Below, piece after piece: positions 32,428-40,561 of a stretch of DNA of 64,000 nucleotides. The stretch comes from Pantoea vagans (GTDB lineage Bacteria; Pseudomonadota; Gammaproteobacteria; Enterobacterales; Enterobacteriaceae). The stretch covers positions 2,108,001 to 2,172,000 of the forward strand of contig NZ_CP011427.1 of assembly GCF_001506165.1 (NCBI RefSeq), written 5' to 3'. The translations under genes and the position numbers were made by a program. The notes under the pieces are model-generated. The model ran no database searches. It was not told where the DNA came from and saw only the letters and a program-made list of their open reading frames with translations. Positions within the stretch are counted from its first letter, which is position 1. Each line of letters begins with the position of its first letter.

Positions 32428-33030
32428 TTAATTCTCCATTTCACGCTTAATTGCGTAAAACATTTCCCCTTCAAGGATGTCCAGTGCCCATTCCATTCTG
32501 TTTCGGGCTTCCTTGAGGCTTATGCCCGTGAAATAGATCAGAGATGCACTTATGTTTTGCACGCTCTTGCGTTTGCAATAACGTAATCTGGCTACGTTTT
32601 TAATCGGGTTGTCCTTACCGAATGTTTTCACCATAACCGATTCAACAAAGGCAGCATCATCTGATTCTTTGGCGAGAGCAATGATGTTTGCTGTTGAGGT
32701 TTGCGGCATCAGCAGGTCACGGGCTTTGCGGAATAACTCTTTTCCGCGCAAACCTTCACAGTGAAGCTCTGATACGATTTTCTCAATCTGCCTGCCCTTC
32801 TGTTCGCTCCATTCGCAACGCATCATAAGGCGGCCGATAACGTTCACTTCTCCCCGATCGTAATCTTCATTGCCGAGGTGCTGCCCCCATACGGTGAGCA
32901 TGTTACGCACCCACGCCTGTTGAGATGAGTTGATAGTCTTCCACCCGTTACCAAACAGGCGGCGCATGTCCGCAGCGCTGCGTACACCGGCAAGCCTGAC
33001 GAGTTGCTGGAAGTCTCGTTCAATGCGCAT
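32428..33030 (-). CDS. Q: Putative late antiterminator Q
   Basis: 200 residues, basic, starting inside the end of ylcG. It occupies the Q position (after NinG and YlcG, before the late region) and resembles phage proteins of the DUF1133/antiterminator group (GEVNVIGRLMMRCEWSEQKGRQIEKI). It has no zinc finger like lambda Q. Assignment rests mainly on position. It should allow RNA polymerase to pass the leftward terminators at 32260, 31146, 30451, 27503 and 16167. Confidence 0.65.
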   Translation of the reverse strand: MRIERDFQQLVRLAGVRSAADMRRLFGNGWKTINSSQQAWVRNMLTVWGQHLGNEDYDRGEVNVIGRLMMRCEWSEQKGRQIEKIVSELHCEGLRGKELFRKARDLLMPQTSTANIIALAKESDDAAFVESVMVKTFGKDNPIKNVARLRYCKRKSVQNISASLIYFTGISLKEARNRMEWALDILEGEMFYAIKREMEN

Positions 33031-33145
33031 GTCTGAGCCTCTTGAGTTTTGCTGAGTTACAGATGATCCGATAGTTGATTTCCCCCAAGCCAGGCATTCG
33101 CAGGAGCGTGAATCGGAGCCACTTCTTTTTGAGGTATTCGGTCAT
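33020..33145 (-). CDS. ylcG: YlcG-family small protein
   Basis: 41 residues from the ATG at 33145 (AAGGAG upstream), overlapping NinG stop and Q start. The pattern W-x-R-x-x-L-x-R-x-P-G...YRI...AK matches E. coli DLP12 YlcG, which lies at the same place between ninG-like genes and Q. Function unknown. Confidence 0.75.
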   Translation of the reverse strand: MTEYLKKKWLRFTLLRMPGLGEINYRIICNSAKLKRLRHAH

Positions 33146-33759
33146 GCTGCTTCGCTCCTTTGTGCGATCAGCTCGCGTGTCTTTTGACGGTAGTGTGCTG
33201 CTAGTTCCTGCAACTCTTCCCGCGTCCACTTGCTAATAGGGTGTGGCCCCATAAGGCGATCGAAAGCATCCTGCCCAATTTTCTTAATCAGGTTTGGCGT
33301 GTAGTTTTCGATGTTTCCTGAGAGGTGCTGATTGCAGGGAACGCACTGCTTATGGCAGTTGGTTTCGTCATAACGTGTGGCCGGCGATGCACCGCGGGTA
33401 CGGTAATGACCAGCATCATATTTTCCATCGTGAAAGCGACCGCAACTTATGCATGGAGCGGCGGCATCGCGGGTGCGGATAAACTCGTTGAAGGCGGCTT
33501 GAGCTTGTTTGTGGAAGTGTCTGAGGGGCTGTAGTGCTAACTTGCGAATCTTGAGGTGGCGTGTTTCCTGCTGTGCTTCTTTCTTTCTGAACTTGTCCTG
33601 CTGCTGTATCCGTTTCTTTCTGGCTGCTGTTGCGAGATGGTTTATCAGTTCGTCCTGGTGCTCATCGCAACACCACCACTGATAAAGAGTAAGAGGCTTA
33701 TAGCGCTTTTTACATATTCTGCATTTACGCACTTTAGGTATTTTCCTTTCTTCAGGCAT
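33142..33759 (-). CDS. ninG: Recombination protein NinG/Rap
   Basis: 205 residues from the ATG at 33759 (AGGAGAGG upstream). N-terminal zinc finger CRICKKRY...WWCCDEH and the NinG core with CISCGRFHDGKYDAGHYRTRG...CHKQCVPCNQHLSGN. Rap is a Holliday-junction endonuclease in lambda. Confidence 0.92.
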   Translation of the reverse strand: MPEERKIPKVRKCRICKKRYKPLTLYQWWCCDEHQDELINHLATAARKKRIQQQDKFRKKEAQQETRHLKIRKLALQPLRHFHKQAQAAFNEFIRTRDAAAPCISCGRFHDGKYDAGHYRTRGASPATRYDETNCHKQCVPCNQHLSGNIENYTPNLIKKIGQDAFDRLMGPHPISKWTREELQELAAHYRQKTRELIAQRSEAA

Positions 33760-34078
33760 TGCACCTCTCCTTACTGCGGTCATCATAATATCTGAGGTCG
33801 TCGCCCTTTAGCGGCATAAGGTATTTGGATGGGAAAATACACCAGCCATAATTTCTGAAATCCCTTAATGAGACGGACATTTTGCCAACACATACAATGT
33901 CACCTACACACAGCCAGCCGCCTGTGTTAGAAGGCATTTTTCCGCAAGTGCCATCTGGTGCATTGAAAAATTCTCCAGCCTGGACCCAACTCAGTAATGT
34001 TACAGACTTTCCGACGTTCTCAGGATTCACTGAGTCAATTACCAAGGCAACGCAACCTGCTTCAAGTCCTGATTTCAT
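33752..34078 (-). CDS. Nin-region protein of unknown function
   Basis: 108 residues from the ATG at 34078 (TGGAGA upstream). A small beta-rich protein (CVALVIDSVNPENVGKSVTLLSW...GWCIFPSKYLMPL). Overlaps the NinG start. Similar small proteins occur in nin regions of other enterobacterial phages; function not known to me. Confidence 0.6.
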   Translation of the reverse strand: MKSGLEAGCVALVIDSVNPENVGKSVTLLSWVQAGEFFNAPDGTCGKMPSNTGGWLCVGDIVCVGKMSVSLRDFRNYGWCIFPSKYLMPLKGDDLRYYDDRSKERCNA

Positions 34079-34234
34079 CGGATTTTCTCCATATGAACAC
34101 ATTTGGTCCTAATTCACATTCATAAGGACCCGGAAGTTTAAAAGCTATTACAGGGAAGACATGGTTAAAACTTCGGACGTTATCTTTGTTCTAATTTAAA
34201 TATTAGATGGTAAATACAGAATTGCATGATGGAG

Positions 34235-34453
34235 TTATGACACTTCATCTGTGCGATTCTTTTGCACATAATCGGGCCAATATTTACTGAGGATGATTGC
34301 TGGTACCTTCAGCTTCAGACCGAGCGAGTGCGCCTTACTTGTTACAGCTGACACCGATTTGTTTATAGCGGCAGCCATGACGTGCACAGGAACTTTTCCG
34401 GCGACGCGTTCGATATAAGCCAGATCCTTATCGGACCATGTCTTTTTAGCCAT
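34235..34453 (-). CDS. Small helix-turn-helix nin-region protein
   Basis: 72 residues. WSDKDLAYIERVAGKVPVHVMAAAINKSVSAVTSKAHSLGL is a SANT/HTH-like DNA-binding segment. Its start overlaps the NinB stop. Probably a small DNA-binding protein; target unknown. Confidence 0.65.
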   Translation of the reverse strand: MAKKTWSDKDLAYIERVAGKVPVHVMAAAINKSVSAVTSKAHSLGLKLKVPAIILSKYWPDYVQKNRTDEVS

Positions 34454-34904
34454 TTTGATTGTCCTTCAGTTTTTGATATTCGCTATCGTGGGGAATGGTC
34501 AGTGACAGCCCGAACTGCCCGCACCACTTTTCAACCTGATTCAGGAAGAAATGCATGTCTCCGGTATCGAGGCTGGAAGTGTGGCGTGGTTCGTAGGTGG
34601 TGACCTTCTCGCCGGTAACGAAGTCGGTGTAAGTGATTTCTTCACAGCCCAGGTAAGTTCTTTTGAGGTTGCGCTTTACCCATTCAGGTGTGGCATCGAT
34701 ACGGCCGGACTTAATGAGGTATTCGCTGATTTCGCCAAACCACATATGGGCCAGGTTGTTCTGCGAAAGGCTACGTTTTTCTTTCCAAGGCCTGAGTATT
34801 AGCCGGTAGCATTCGCCAGATTCGAGCAAAGGCAGTAACTGTTGCCCCACGTCGAGGAAGTTCGATTTGTGCAACCGAACCCCTTTATTTGAGATGTCGG
34901 CCAT
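34446..34904 (-). CDS. ninB: Recombination protein NinB (Orf-like)
   Basis: 152 residues. YRLILRPWKEKRSLSQNNLAHMWFGEIS and the following KRNLKRTYLG... are typical of NinB, a single-strand DNA-binding recombination mediator in lambda. First of the nin-type genes here. Confidence 0.9.
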   Translation of the reverse strand: MADISNKGVRLHKSNFLDVGQQLLPLLESGECYRLILRPWKEKRSLSQNNLAHMWFGEISEYLIKSGRIDATPEWVKRNLKRTYLGCEEITYTDFVTGEKVTTYEPRHTSSLDTGDMHFFLNQVEKWCGQFGLSLTIPHDSEYQKLKDNQNG

Positions 34905-34960
34905 ATAATTTAACTGGTTTATTTTTAAGTTTTGCTTGATTTCCCTGGTGCTTAGTTTAC

Positions 34961-35098
34961 TTAACGGTGAGGGTAAGCCCAGGAGTGGTCAATGCCCATT
35001 GATGATAAAATTCCGGTAATGGCTAAGTAAGCCAATACCAGCGTGAAGATAACAATTGCTGTAATTTCAAGTGACTTTAAAACATGATGCTTAGCCAT
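34961..35098 (-). CDS. Small membrane protein
   Basis: 45 residues, ATG at 35098 with GAGGG upstream. One membrane segment (AIVIFTLVLAYLAITGIL, about 14-31) between a basic N-terminus and a short tail ending YPHR. No homologue recognised. Between NinB and the TGT-like gene in the replication/nin operon. Confidence 0.6.
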   Translation of the reverse strand: MAKHHVLKSLEITAIVIFTLVLAYLAITGILSSMGIDHSWAYPHR

Positions 35099-35283
35099 AA
35101 ATATCCCTCTTCAGTTTGTGTGTATTGAACCTCCTTACTGAAAATACGATGTTACCGGTAAAGTGCAAGTCGAATTCACACTTTGAAACGTAAAGCAGAA
35201 CTTATTGATTTTTTGCGTTGCGAACTTAAACCGCTTCGCTTTAGGGCAATCATCGCCTTAATTTCGAATTTTCCTAAGCCCCC

Positions 35284-36042
35284 CTATACAGCCAGCTGAA
35301 GTTGCATGTTGAATTTATCCCGATGCTCACAATAGATGAGCGAGCCGGGACTATTATGCGACTCAATGCGCTCAACCATTAGGGCGGCGCGAGTCTCTTT
35401 TGAGGCCGGCGCGTATGCACCAGACCACGCCTTGTCGATTCCTATATTTCTGGCAACGTTCGTGCTATCGGCGCTGGCAAGCGGAAGTTTGGTGAAGATG
35501 AGCGGGTTCAGCATACGCAGGCCGTGAAGCTTGGTGATGGGTTGCCCGTAATCATCGGTGACATGGCGAATCAGGTCTTTCATGCGCGCCACTGCGATGT
35601 TTGGCCGCTTAACGTCATACTCGCCACAACTGCCTATCGCCACCCGCGGATACGTGTTGCACAGTCGAATAAATCGCTCGTCACTTTCGTTCATGTGCCA
35701 TACCGGTACACCATAGAAAACACCGTGCGGCCATTCCTCGAGTAATGCCTCGTTCTCAGCTTCACCACCATCGATGACGTCAGGGATTATCGCGAAGTCG
35801 AAGCCAGGATTATTTTTCCAGCGCGCTACAAACTCGTAATAATCGCTCCACTCGATTTTATTCCGGCCAGCTGCTTTCCAAGCAGTAAACGCGCCGTTAT
35901 CGAGGGCGAATGACTGGCAGTATTCAGAGGCGAGGTTAATCTGGCTTGCGTGGGCAAAGGATATGAATGCGTGCCGGGCTTTCCACGCTTTGATGGCGCA
36001 GGTGTCAGGCGTTATTGGTCCGCCGTGATAATGGATCATCAT
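35284..36042 (-). CDS. TGT/DpdA-like enzyme, possible 7-deazaguanine DNA modification
   Basis: 252 residues. Motifs fit the tRNA-guanine transglycosylase superfamily. ALDNGAF (Asp48) stands for the SDSGGF substrate-binding Asp of TGT, and FAIIPDVIDGG (Asp88) for the next strand. VAIGSCG and HGLRMLNP follow. ADSTNVARN (Asp192) matches the D-x5-RN nucleophile region. The TGT zinc-binding cysteines are absent, and the protein is much shorter than TGT, as in phage DpdA proteins that insert 7-deazaguanines into DNA. No preQ0 synthesis genes are in the window, so host precursor would be needed. Lies next to P in the early operon. Confidence 0.55.
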   Translation of the reverse strand: MMIHYHGGPITPDTCAIKAWKARHAFISFAHASQINLASEYCQSFALDNGAFTAWKAAGRNKIEWSDYYEFVARWKNNPGFDFAIIPDVIDGGEAENEALLEEWPHGVFYGVPVWHMNESDERFIRLCNTYPRVAIGSCGEYDVKRPNIAVARMKDLIRHVTDDYGQPITKLHGLRMLNPLIFTKLPLASADSTNVARNIGIDKAWSGAYAPASKETRAALMVERIESHNSPGSLIYCEHRDKFNMQLQLAV

Positions 36043-36129
36043 TTAACTCCATGTTCGCTGTGAATGCATACCCTGTTTTCTACCGGCAATCGTTGGATAA
36101 AGGCACGAAGCAACTGCAGTTTCCATCGC

Positions 36130-36825
36130 TCATGACTTACCTCGCTTCAGGGTGGCACGGAGCATCGCAATGCCTTCCTGCGCTTTCTCGTTAGTTGATG
36201 GGATAGAGAGCTTTAACAGCTGCTTACGCGGCTCGGGTATTTCTTCTCCAGCTTCGATGCGCTGTGACATCTTGCGCAGCTCAGAGCGGCATTTCACGCG
36301 TAGTTCGGGTTCACTCAGATTGTTAGCTCGCATCATGCTGTACAGGCCGGTGACCATCCAGTATTCGGCGTTGCTGCCCCACGGATAGTCTTCTGCCGTA
36401 ACGTAACCGCCGCGTCTGGCGCAGTAGGTCATCACAAGCGAATACAGCATGTCTTCGTCTGGCAGCCCAGCAGCGAAAAATGAGCCCTTCTTGCACCATG
36501 CGATGAACTCACCAGGTGACGGCAGGAAAGGCGAACCGCTGGCACGCGCTTCACGCATACCGGCTGAAAGTTGCTGGCGATTGTGAATGCCGTTCTCTGC
36601 GAAAGCGGCGATCCACTGGCGCTTGGCTGCTGCTTCGTCTTCCGGACGCTTCCAGGCGGTGCTTACTGATGCCGGGAAGACCTGCTTCAGGTTGGTGAAT
36701 AGCGCATCAACCAGACGTTCCACGTCTTCGTGTACACCGCGTTCGACAGGTGGCGGTCCATCACCAGCCATGCGGGCCAGCGCGCTACTGTCACGTTTTT
36801 GAATTGCTGATACGAGTTGTCTCAT
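36130..36825 (-). CDS. P: Replication protein P
   Basis: 231 residues, overlapping the stop of O. Lambda P pattern: N-terminal RQLVSAIQKRDSSALARM, then VDALFTNLKQVFPASVSTAW, PFLPSPGEFIAWCKKG and VTAEDYPW. P loads host DnaB helicase at the phage origin. Confidence 0.92.
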   Translation of the reverse strand: MRQLVSAIQKRDSSALARMAGDGPPPVERGVHEDVERLVDALFTNLKQVFPASVSTAWKRPEDEAAAKRQWIAAFAENGIHNRQQLSAGMREARASGSPFLPSPGEFIAWCKKGSFFAAGLPDEDMLYSLVMTYCARRGGYVTAEDYPWGSNAEYWMVTGLYSMMRANNLSEPELRVKCRSELRKMSQRIEAGEEIPEPRKQLLKLSIPSTNEKAQEGIAMLRATLKRGKS

Positions 36826-37739
36826 AGAAATTCATTCTCCCAGGCCTCGCGGCTGTTCCAGTGATGAGTGGACTCTTGTGGCGCAGATGCATGTCGGTTG
36901 CGGTTTGATTGGTTCATCTGAGCCTTAAGCGTGTCCCACTTTTCGCGAAGCTTTACAGGACTCATGACATTGGTTTGCCAGAAGGCATCGGTGTTAGCCC
37001 ATTTGAACAATTCGCAGATTTCATGATGGGTGCACTTCAGCGCATTGCGCATCAGGCGAATATCGTTAGACCAAGCTGGCCAGTTAGGCTCCTGAGCTGT
37101 CGGAGAGACGATGAGTACCTTCGTGAAAATCCACTCTGCCGCTTTCAGGTCGTCGGCTGTACCCCACTTATCGCCTTTCGGTGACTGTACAGCTGCATCA
37201 GGACGAAGAGCAGGAAGCTGCTTAAGGGGTGAGTCTGAGGATTCGAAAGAATTCTCAGACGTAGTGTTTTTATTAATGTTCTTGTTCTTATATTGGGTGG
37301 CTACCGTTTTCGGGAAGGTTTTTCCTGATTTCGGGAAGGATTTTCCCGGTTTCGGGAATTTTGTTCCCGTTTCCGGTTTGTCTAAAATCCACGCTGAAAT
37401 TTCAGTATTTACCCCTACAAGTTTCATCATCCCCTGCTTATGGCTGAAGATGATATTTCTCTCTGCCAGAGATTTGATAGCATCCGATACGTGCGTGTCG
37501 CTCAGCCCCGTCAACTCAGCAATCACAGTGTTCGTTACCCTGTCCTGCTTTTTGTTCCATCCGTAAGTGAGCCATATCACCGCTTCAAAACATTGCCATT
37601 CCCGACCCGATAATTTGAGGCGCGGTTTAAGCTTCTGAATCTCGTTGGCGACCTTGGTATACCCGTTGGACAGGTCGGCCATATGACCTCCTGTTTGTTC
37701 AGTTTTCTTTGGAAATGAAATGACTTTAGCTAGGTTCAT
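36822..37739 (-). CDS. O: Replication initiator O
   Basis: 305 residues from the ATG at 37739 (GGGAGG upstream), overlapping the ParB-like gene. N-terminal winged-helix DNA-binding domain (GYTKVANEIQKLKPRLKLSGREW...LTGLSDTHVSDAIKSLAERNII). The centre contains the 7-residue repeats FPKPGKS-FPKSGKT-FPKTV, which are the coding reading of the origin iterons. The C-terminus (residues 200-300) contacts P. Confidence 0.9.
   Translation of the reverse strand: MNLAKVISFPKKTEQTGGHMADLSNGYTKVANEIQKLKPRLKLSGREWQCFEAVIWLTYGWNKKQDRVTNTVIAELTGLSDTHVSDAIKSLAERNIIFSHKQGMMKLVGVNTEISAWILDKPETGTKFPKPGKSFPKSGKTFPKTVATQYKNKNINKNTTSENSFESSDSPLKQLPALRPDAAVQSPKGDKWGTADDLKAAEWIFTKVLIVSPTAQEPNWPAWSNDIRLMRNALKCTHHEICELFKWANTDAFWQTNVMSPVKLREKWDTLKAQMNQSNRNRHASAPQESTHHWNSREAWENEFL
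37307..37373. repeat. ori: Replication origin iterons inside O
   Basis: Three tandem 21-bp repeats, each an inverted repeat of the form GGGAA-N6-TTCCC when read on the minus strand, with spacing kept by seven codons. An AT-rich stretch (about 37265-37297) is adjacent, as in lambda ori. Confidence 0.75.
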
Positions 37740-38566
37740 GAATCCTCCCACTTACCGGGAGTACCAGCGCGATAGTCAGTTAAGATCGCCATGACTTCTT
37801 GTACGCTCTTTGAATCGATATAAAGAATTGAATGACCTTCAGCACTTTCCCCACTTTGAGCATCAGAAATGAGCTCAGCCAGGCGACGTGCTTTGGTTGC
37901 ACTAAATTTAGGAATGGCCGCACTAAGCGACAGTTTTTTCTTTCCAGCCGCTTTAGCTTTTGCCATCTGCTCGGATGCTATGCTTCCGGCATTAGGACCA
38001 TGCTCACGAGCCAGAGCCACAGCGGTAGACGGTGCAACTTCGCCAGTCTTAACCATGCCTATTAGCTCATCACCACATGTCAGAAGCTGAAGGTGGTGAT
38101 CAACATCGGCCACAGATCGCTTTACCTTGCTGGCGATTTCGCTCACTGACCAACCCTGATTTTCCAGACGCTGATAAGCTGCTGCGCGTTCCAGTGAAGT
38201 CAGCGGCTTGCCCTGGCTACTGGTAACCATGAAGGCAATGCGATCGGCTTCGGTACCGGAAAAGTCTTTGCACTCAAGGCGGGGAATTTCTGTACCGGAT
38301 TCTGTAGCCAGAAGCGCACCGTGATAGCGGTGGTGACCATCGATGATCTTGATGCCCTTGTCAGTTACCTGCACCGCCAGAGGCGGGACAAATTCTCCAG
38401 CGATATACGCATCGCGGAATTCTTCGATGTGTGCCTGGTCGATTTCACGCACGTTGTAACCCGGCTCGATGTACAGTTCCGCCAGCGGTACCAGAAACGT
38501 TTTCTTAACCGTGGTCTCGGTGCCGTTCTTTTCTTTGCCCTTGTAATGCAGTGATAAACTACTCAT
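37736..38566 (-). CDS. ParB/Srx-fold DNA-binding protein
   Basis: 276 residues from the ATG at 38566 (AGGAG upstream). ParB N-terminal domain with DGHHRYHGAL (about 82-91), the CTP-binding/nuclease-like region, then an HTH (TSLERAAAYQRLENQGWSVSEIASKVKRSVADVDHHL). C-terminus lacks a clear dimerisation domain. No ParA is present, so plasmid-type partition is unlikely; a replication or regulatory role next to O is inferred. Confidence 0.8.
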   Translation of the reverse strand: MSSLSLHYKGKEKNGTETTVKKTFLVPLAELYIEPGYNVREIDQAHIEEFRDAYIAGEFVPPLAVQVTDKGIKIIDGHHRYHGALLATESGTEIPRLECKDFSGTEADRIAFMVTSSQGKPLTSLERAAAYQRLENQGWSVSEIASKVKRSVADVDHHLQLLTCGDELIGMVKTGEVAPSTAVALAREHGPNAGSIASEQMAKAKAAGKKKLSLSAAIPKFSATKARRLAELISDAQSGESAEGHSILYIDSKSVQEVMAILTDYRAGTPGKWEDS

Positions 38567-38602
38567 AATTACTCCTGTATGTTGATCCAGTGAACCCATA
38601 CA

Positions 38603-38875
38603 TCAGGCGCTGAAACTGTTCCCGCAGTTCGGCGCTTTTTCTTTTCCCATCGCAGCAGCTACCGCTTGTCGGGCAACCTCTGCGATCAGGCTCGTTTCCC
38701 ATACCTTCTCCAGCAGCACGAAAACCGTTGCCATATCGCGCAGGTTTAAGCGGCTTACTTTCGATTCATGCCATCCAGCTTCATCAGCCAAAACACGCTG
38801 GCCTTTGTGTGTCAGGCGAGATCGGAGTTCTGTTTCCACTTCATTGATTAACTTGCTGTTTCTTGCACTGTCCAT
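38603..38875 (-). CDS. cII: Lysogeny activator CII
   Basis: 90 residues, lambda CII-like: helix-turn-helix around RVLADEAGWHESKVSRLNLRDMATVFVLLEKVWE, then EVARQAVAAAMGKEKAP. Located between nutR and the replication genes, exactly as in lambda. Activates the establishment promoter for cI and the int promoter. Confidence 0.85.
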   Translation of the reverse strand: MDSARNSKLINEVETELRSRLTHKGQRVLADEAGWHESKVSRLNLRDMATVFVLLEKVWETSLIAEVARQAVAAAMGKEKAPNCGNSFSA

Positions 38876-38974
38876 ATTCGATAATTCCTTTTAGAAGTTG
38901 ATAGACGTGACAAAGCCGAAGCAAATGCCACGTTTGATGTGTTTGTTTCATTGGATTCGCTTTTCAGCGACGTA

Positions 38975-39001
38975 GGACAGGTTGTCCGTTTTTAGAGAGC
39001 G
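38975..39001 (-). promoter_or_regulatory. nutR: nutR (boxA and boxB)
   Basis: On the minus strand boxA CGCTCTCTAAAAA is followed by boxB hairpin GGACA-ACC-TGTCC and then TACGTCGCTGAAAAGC. The same arrangement is at 41957-41985 with a different but still paired boxB. Confidence 0.8.
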
Positions 39002-39009
39002 GTTGCTGC

Positions 39010-39213
39010 TTATGCGGCTTGTACGTCACGCTTACTACTAGGGAACGGCTTAAGTTCCTCAGCAATCACCTTGCCATTTTCGAGAATGGTTACGGTGATA
39101 TTTCTCCCTGATGAAAGAGCTTTACTTATGGCGCTTTGGCGAACATTGAAGATTTCAGCTGCCTTTTCTTGCCCGTTTCGGGAGACGAAATCTGATAGAG
39201 GCAATCTTTCCAT
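39010..39213 (-). CDS. cro: Cro repressor
   Basis: 67 residues from the ATG at 39213 (AAGGAG upstream; the longer reading frame from 39237 lacks one). Aligns along its length with lambda Cro: QEKAAEIFNVRQSAISKAL is the recognition HTH, and AEELKPFPS ends the core. Expressed from pR. Confidence 0.93.
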   Translation of the reverse strand: MERLPLSDFVSRNGQEKAAEIFNVRQSAISKALSSGRNITVTILENGKVIAEELKPFPSSKRDVQAA

Positions 39214-39237
39214 TGAGGTCTCCTTAATAACAATCAC

Positions 39238-39312
39238 ATTATCACCAATAGTAATTAAATAGTCAACACTGTTGGTGATTGGTGATTATTCCTTGCGGTT
39301 ATAAAATAGTTG
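39238..39312. promoter_or_regulatory. OR region with pR and pRM
   Basis: pR, leftward: -35 TTGACT (39266-39261), 17-bp spacer, -10 GATAAT (39243-39238). pRM, rightward: -10 TATAAA (39300-39305) gives a start within a few bases of the cI ATG at 39314, so cI mRNA is essentially leaderless, as in lambda. Operator-like TATCACCA/TGGTGAT motifs occur three times, and two are also at OL. Confidence 0.85.
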
Positions 39313-39313
39313 T

Positions 39314-40021
39314 ATGAAAAAGAAGCCATTAACACCTGAACAAGTCGCTGACGCCTTAAGGCTTAAAGCGATCTTTGAAAGCAAGAAAAAAGAACTTGGA
39401 TGGTCTCAGGAGACCTTAGCCGAGCACATCGGCATGGGACAAAGCGGCATAGCTCAGTTACTAAATGGATCCAATGCAATTGGAGCTTCGCATGCTGCAA
39501 AGCTTGCAAAGGCATTGAAGGTGACGGTTGAAGATTTCAGCCCCTCGATAGCTCTTGAGATAAAAGAGATGAACGAGTCACTTATGGGCTCGTCTGTAGT
39601 TAGAACTCATTATGAATACCCGCTGTTTACATACGTACAAGCTGGTGATTTCTCTGAGGTAGGAAGCTATACAGTAAGAGATGCAAAGGCGCACGTTCCG
39701 ACTACTAAAAAGGCCAGTGAGAAAGCTTTTTGGTTAGAAGTTAAAGGTCATTCTATGACTGCCCCGCAAGGAGTGCGCCCTAGCTTTCCAGAAGGGATGC
39801 TAATCCTAGTTGATCCAGCAGAGGATGTTGAGTCTGGAGACTTCTGCATTGCCTCAGCAAACGGTGATAGTGAAGTAACTTTCAAGAAGTACGAAAAAGA
39901 TGCCGGTGTTAGCTATCTGGTACCGCTGAATCCTGCCTATCGAACGCTGGATTGCGATCACAGCTGTCGCATCATCGGCAAGGTGGTTAAGGCTCAGTGG
40001 CCGGAAGAGACGTTTGGATAG
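39314..40021 (+). CDS. cI: CI repressor (HTH + S24 peptidase)
   Basis: 235 residues. N-terminal HTH at about 32-55 ([20 protein letters not shown]). Cleavage dipeptide Ala110-Gly111, Ser147 in GHSM and Lys191 or Lys192 as the dyad. These features predict RecA-stimulated self-cleavage and SOS induction. No ribosome binding site precedes the ATG. Confidence 0.95.
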   Translation: MKKKPLTPEQVADALRLKAIFESKKKELGWSQETLAEHIGMGQSGIAQLLNGSNAIGASHAAKLAKALKVTVEDFSPSIALEIKEMNESLMGSSVVRTHYEYPLFTYVQAGDFSEVGSYTVRDAKAHVPTTKKASEKAFWLEVKGHSMTAPQGVRPSFPEGMLILVDPAEDVESGDFCIASANGDSEVTFKKYEKDAGVSYLVPLNPAYRTLDCDHSCRIIGKVVKAQWPEETFG

Positions 40022-40029
40022 AGGTACAA

Positions 40030-40107
40030 ATGCCAGATGAACACATTACCGCCATAATGATTATCATCATCGGCATCCTTATCCTGGTCTGGCTGATGAG
40101 GCCATAG
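40030..40107 (+). CDS. Tiny membrane protein after cI
   Basis: 25 residues, almost wholly one membrane helix (ITAIMIIIIGILILVWLM). Starts 8 bp after cI with GAGG upstream, so probably co-expressed from pRM. No homologue recognised. Confidence 0.5.
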   Translation: MPDEHITAIMIIIIGILILVWLMRP

Positions 40108-40132
40108 TGAGCCTAGCAAGAAAGGATTTAGC

Positions 40133-40231
40133 ATGAAAATTGGATATCTGTTTCCAGTAGCGATCATTGTTGCTGGTATAACACTTCTGGTGTGGTTCAT
40201 CGCAAGTGGAGCTTATGCGCCAGGCGGCTAA
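40133..40231 (+). CDS. Second tiny membrane protein after cI
   Basis: 32 residues with one membrane helix (YLFPVAIIVAGITLLVWFIA) and a short tail. AAGGA upstream of the ATG. Its size and hydrophobicity resemble the preceding gene. The two may act together or be duplicates that diverged. Confidence 0.5.
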   Translation: MKIGYLFPVAIIVAGITLLVWFIASGAYAPGG

Positions 40232-40269
40232 TCGCAGGAAGATAGGTTTGATAATTAAGGAGAATCATT

Positions 40270-40482
40270 TTGGATGATGCAGATTTGGCACAAGAGCGCG
40301 AAGAAGCCCATCTGGCGGCGTCAATGTCAGCACGTAAGCCGAGGCTGGTTAGCCGAAACGGTAAATGCATTTGGTGCGAGGATGAAGAAGTCATAGCAGA
40401 TACAGCCTTCTGCTCAGCTGAATGTGATGAGGACTATCACAAATACCAGCGCGAGATGAAGCAGCGCATTTCTGGTGAGTAG
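40270..40482 (+). CDS. Small zinc-ribbon protein (DUF2116-like)
   Basis: 70 residues from a TTG at 40270, with AAGGAG 7 bp upstream. CIWC...FCSAEC gives a four-cysteine zinc ribbon. Resembles DUF2116-type phage proteins. In the cI operon downstream of the two membrane peptides. Confidence 0.65.
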   Translation: MDDADLAQEREEAHLAASMSARKPRLVSRNGKCIWCEDEEVIADTAFCSAECDEDYHKYQREMKQRISGE

Positions 40483-40561
40483 TGGCTGAAGATACGTTTG
40501 GATGATAGTTGAAGATTTACTGTATAAACGATCAGGTTTAGACTAATGCACAGGACGGGCA

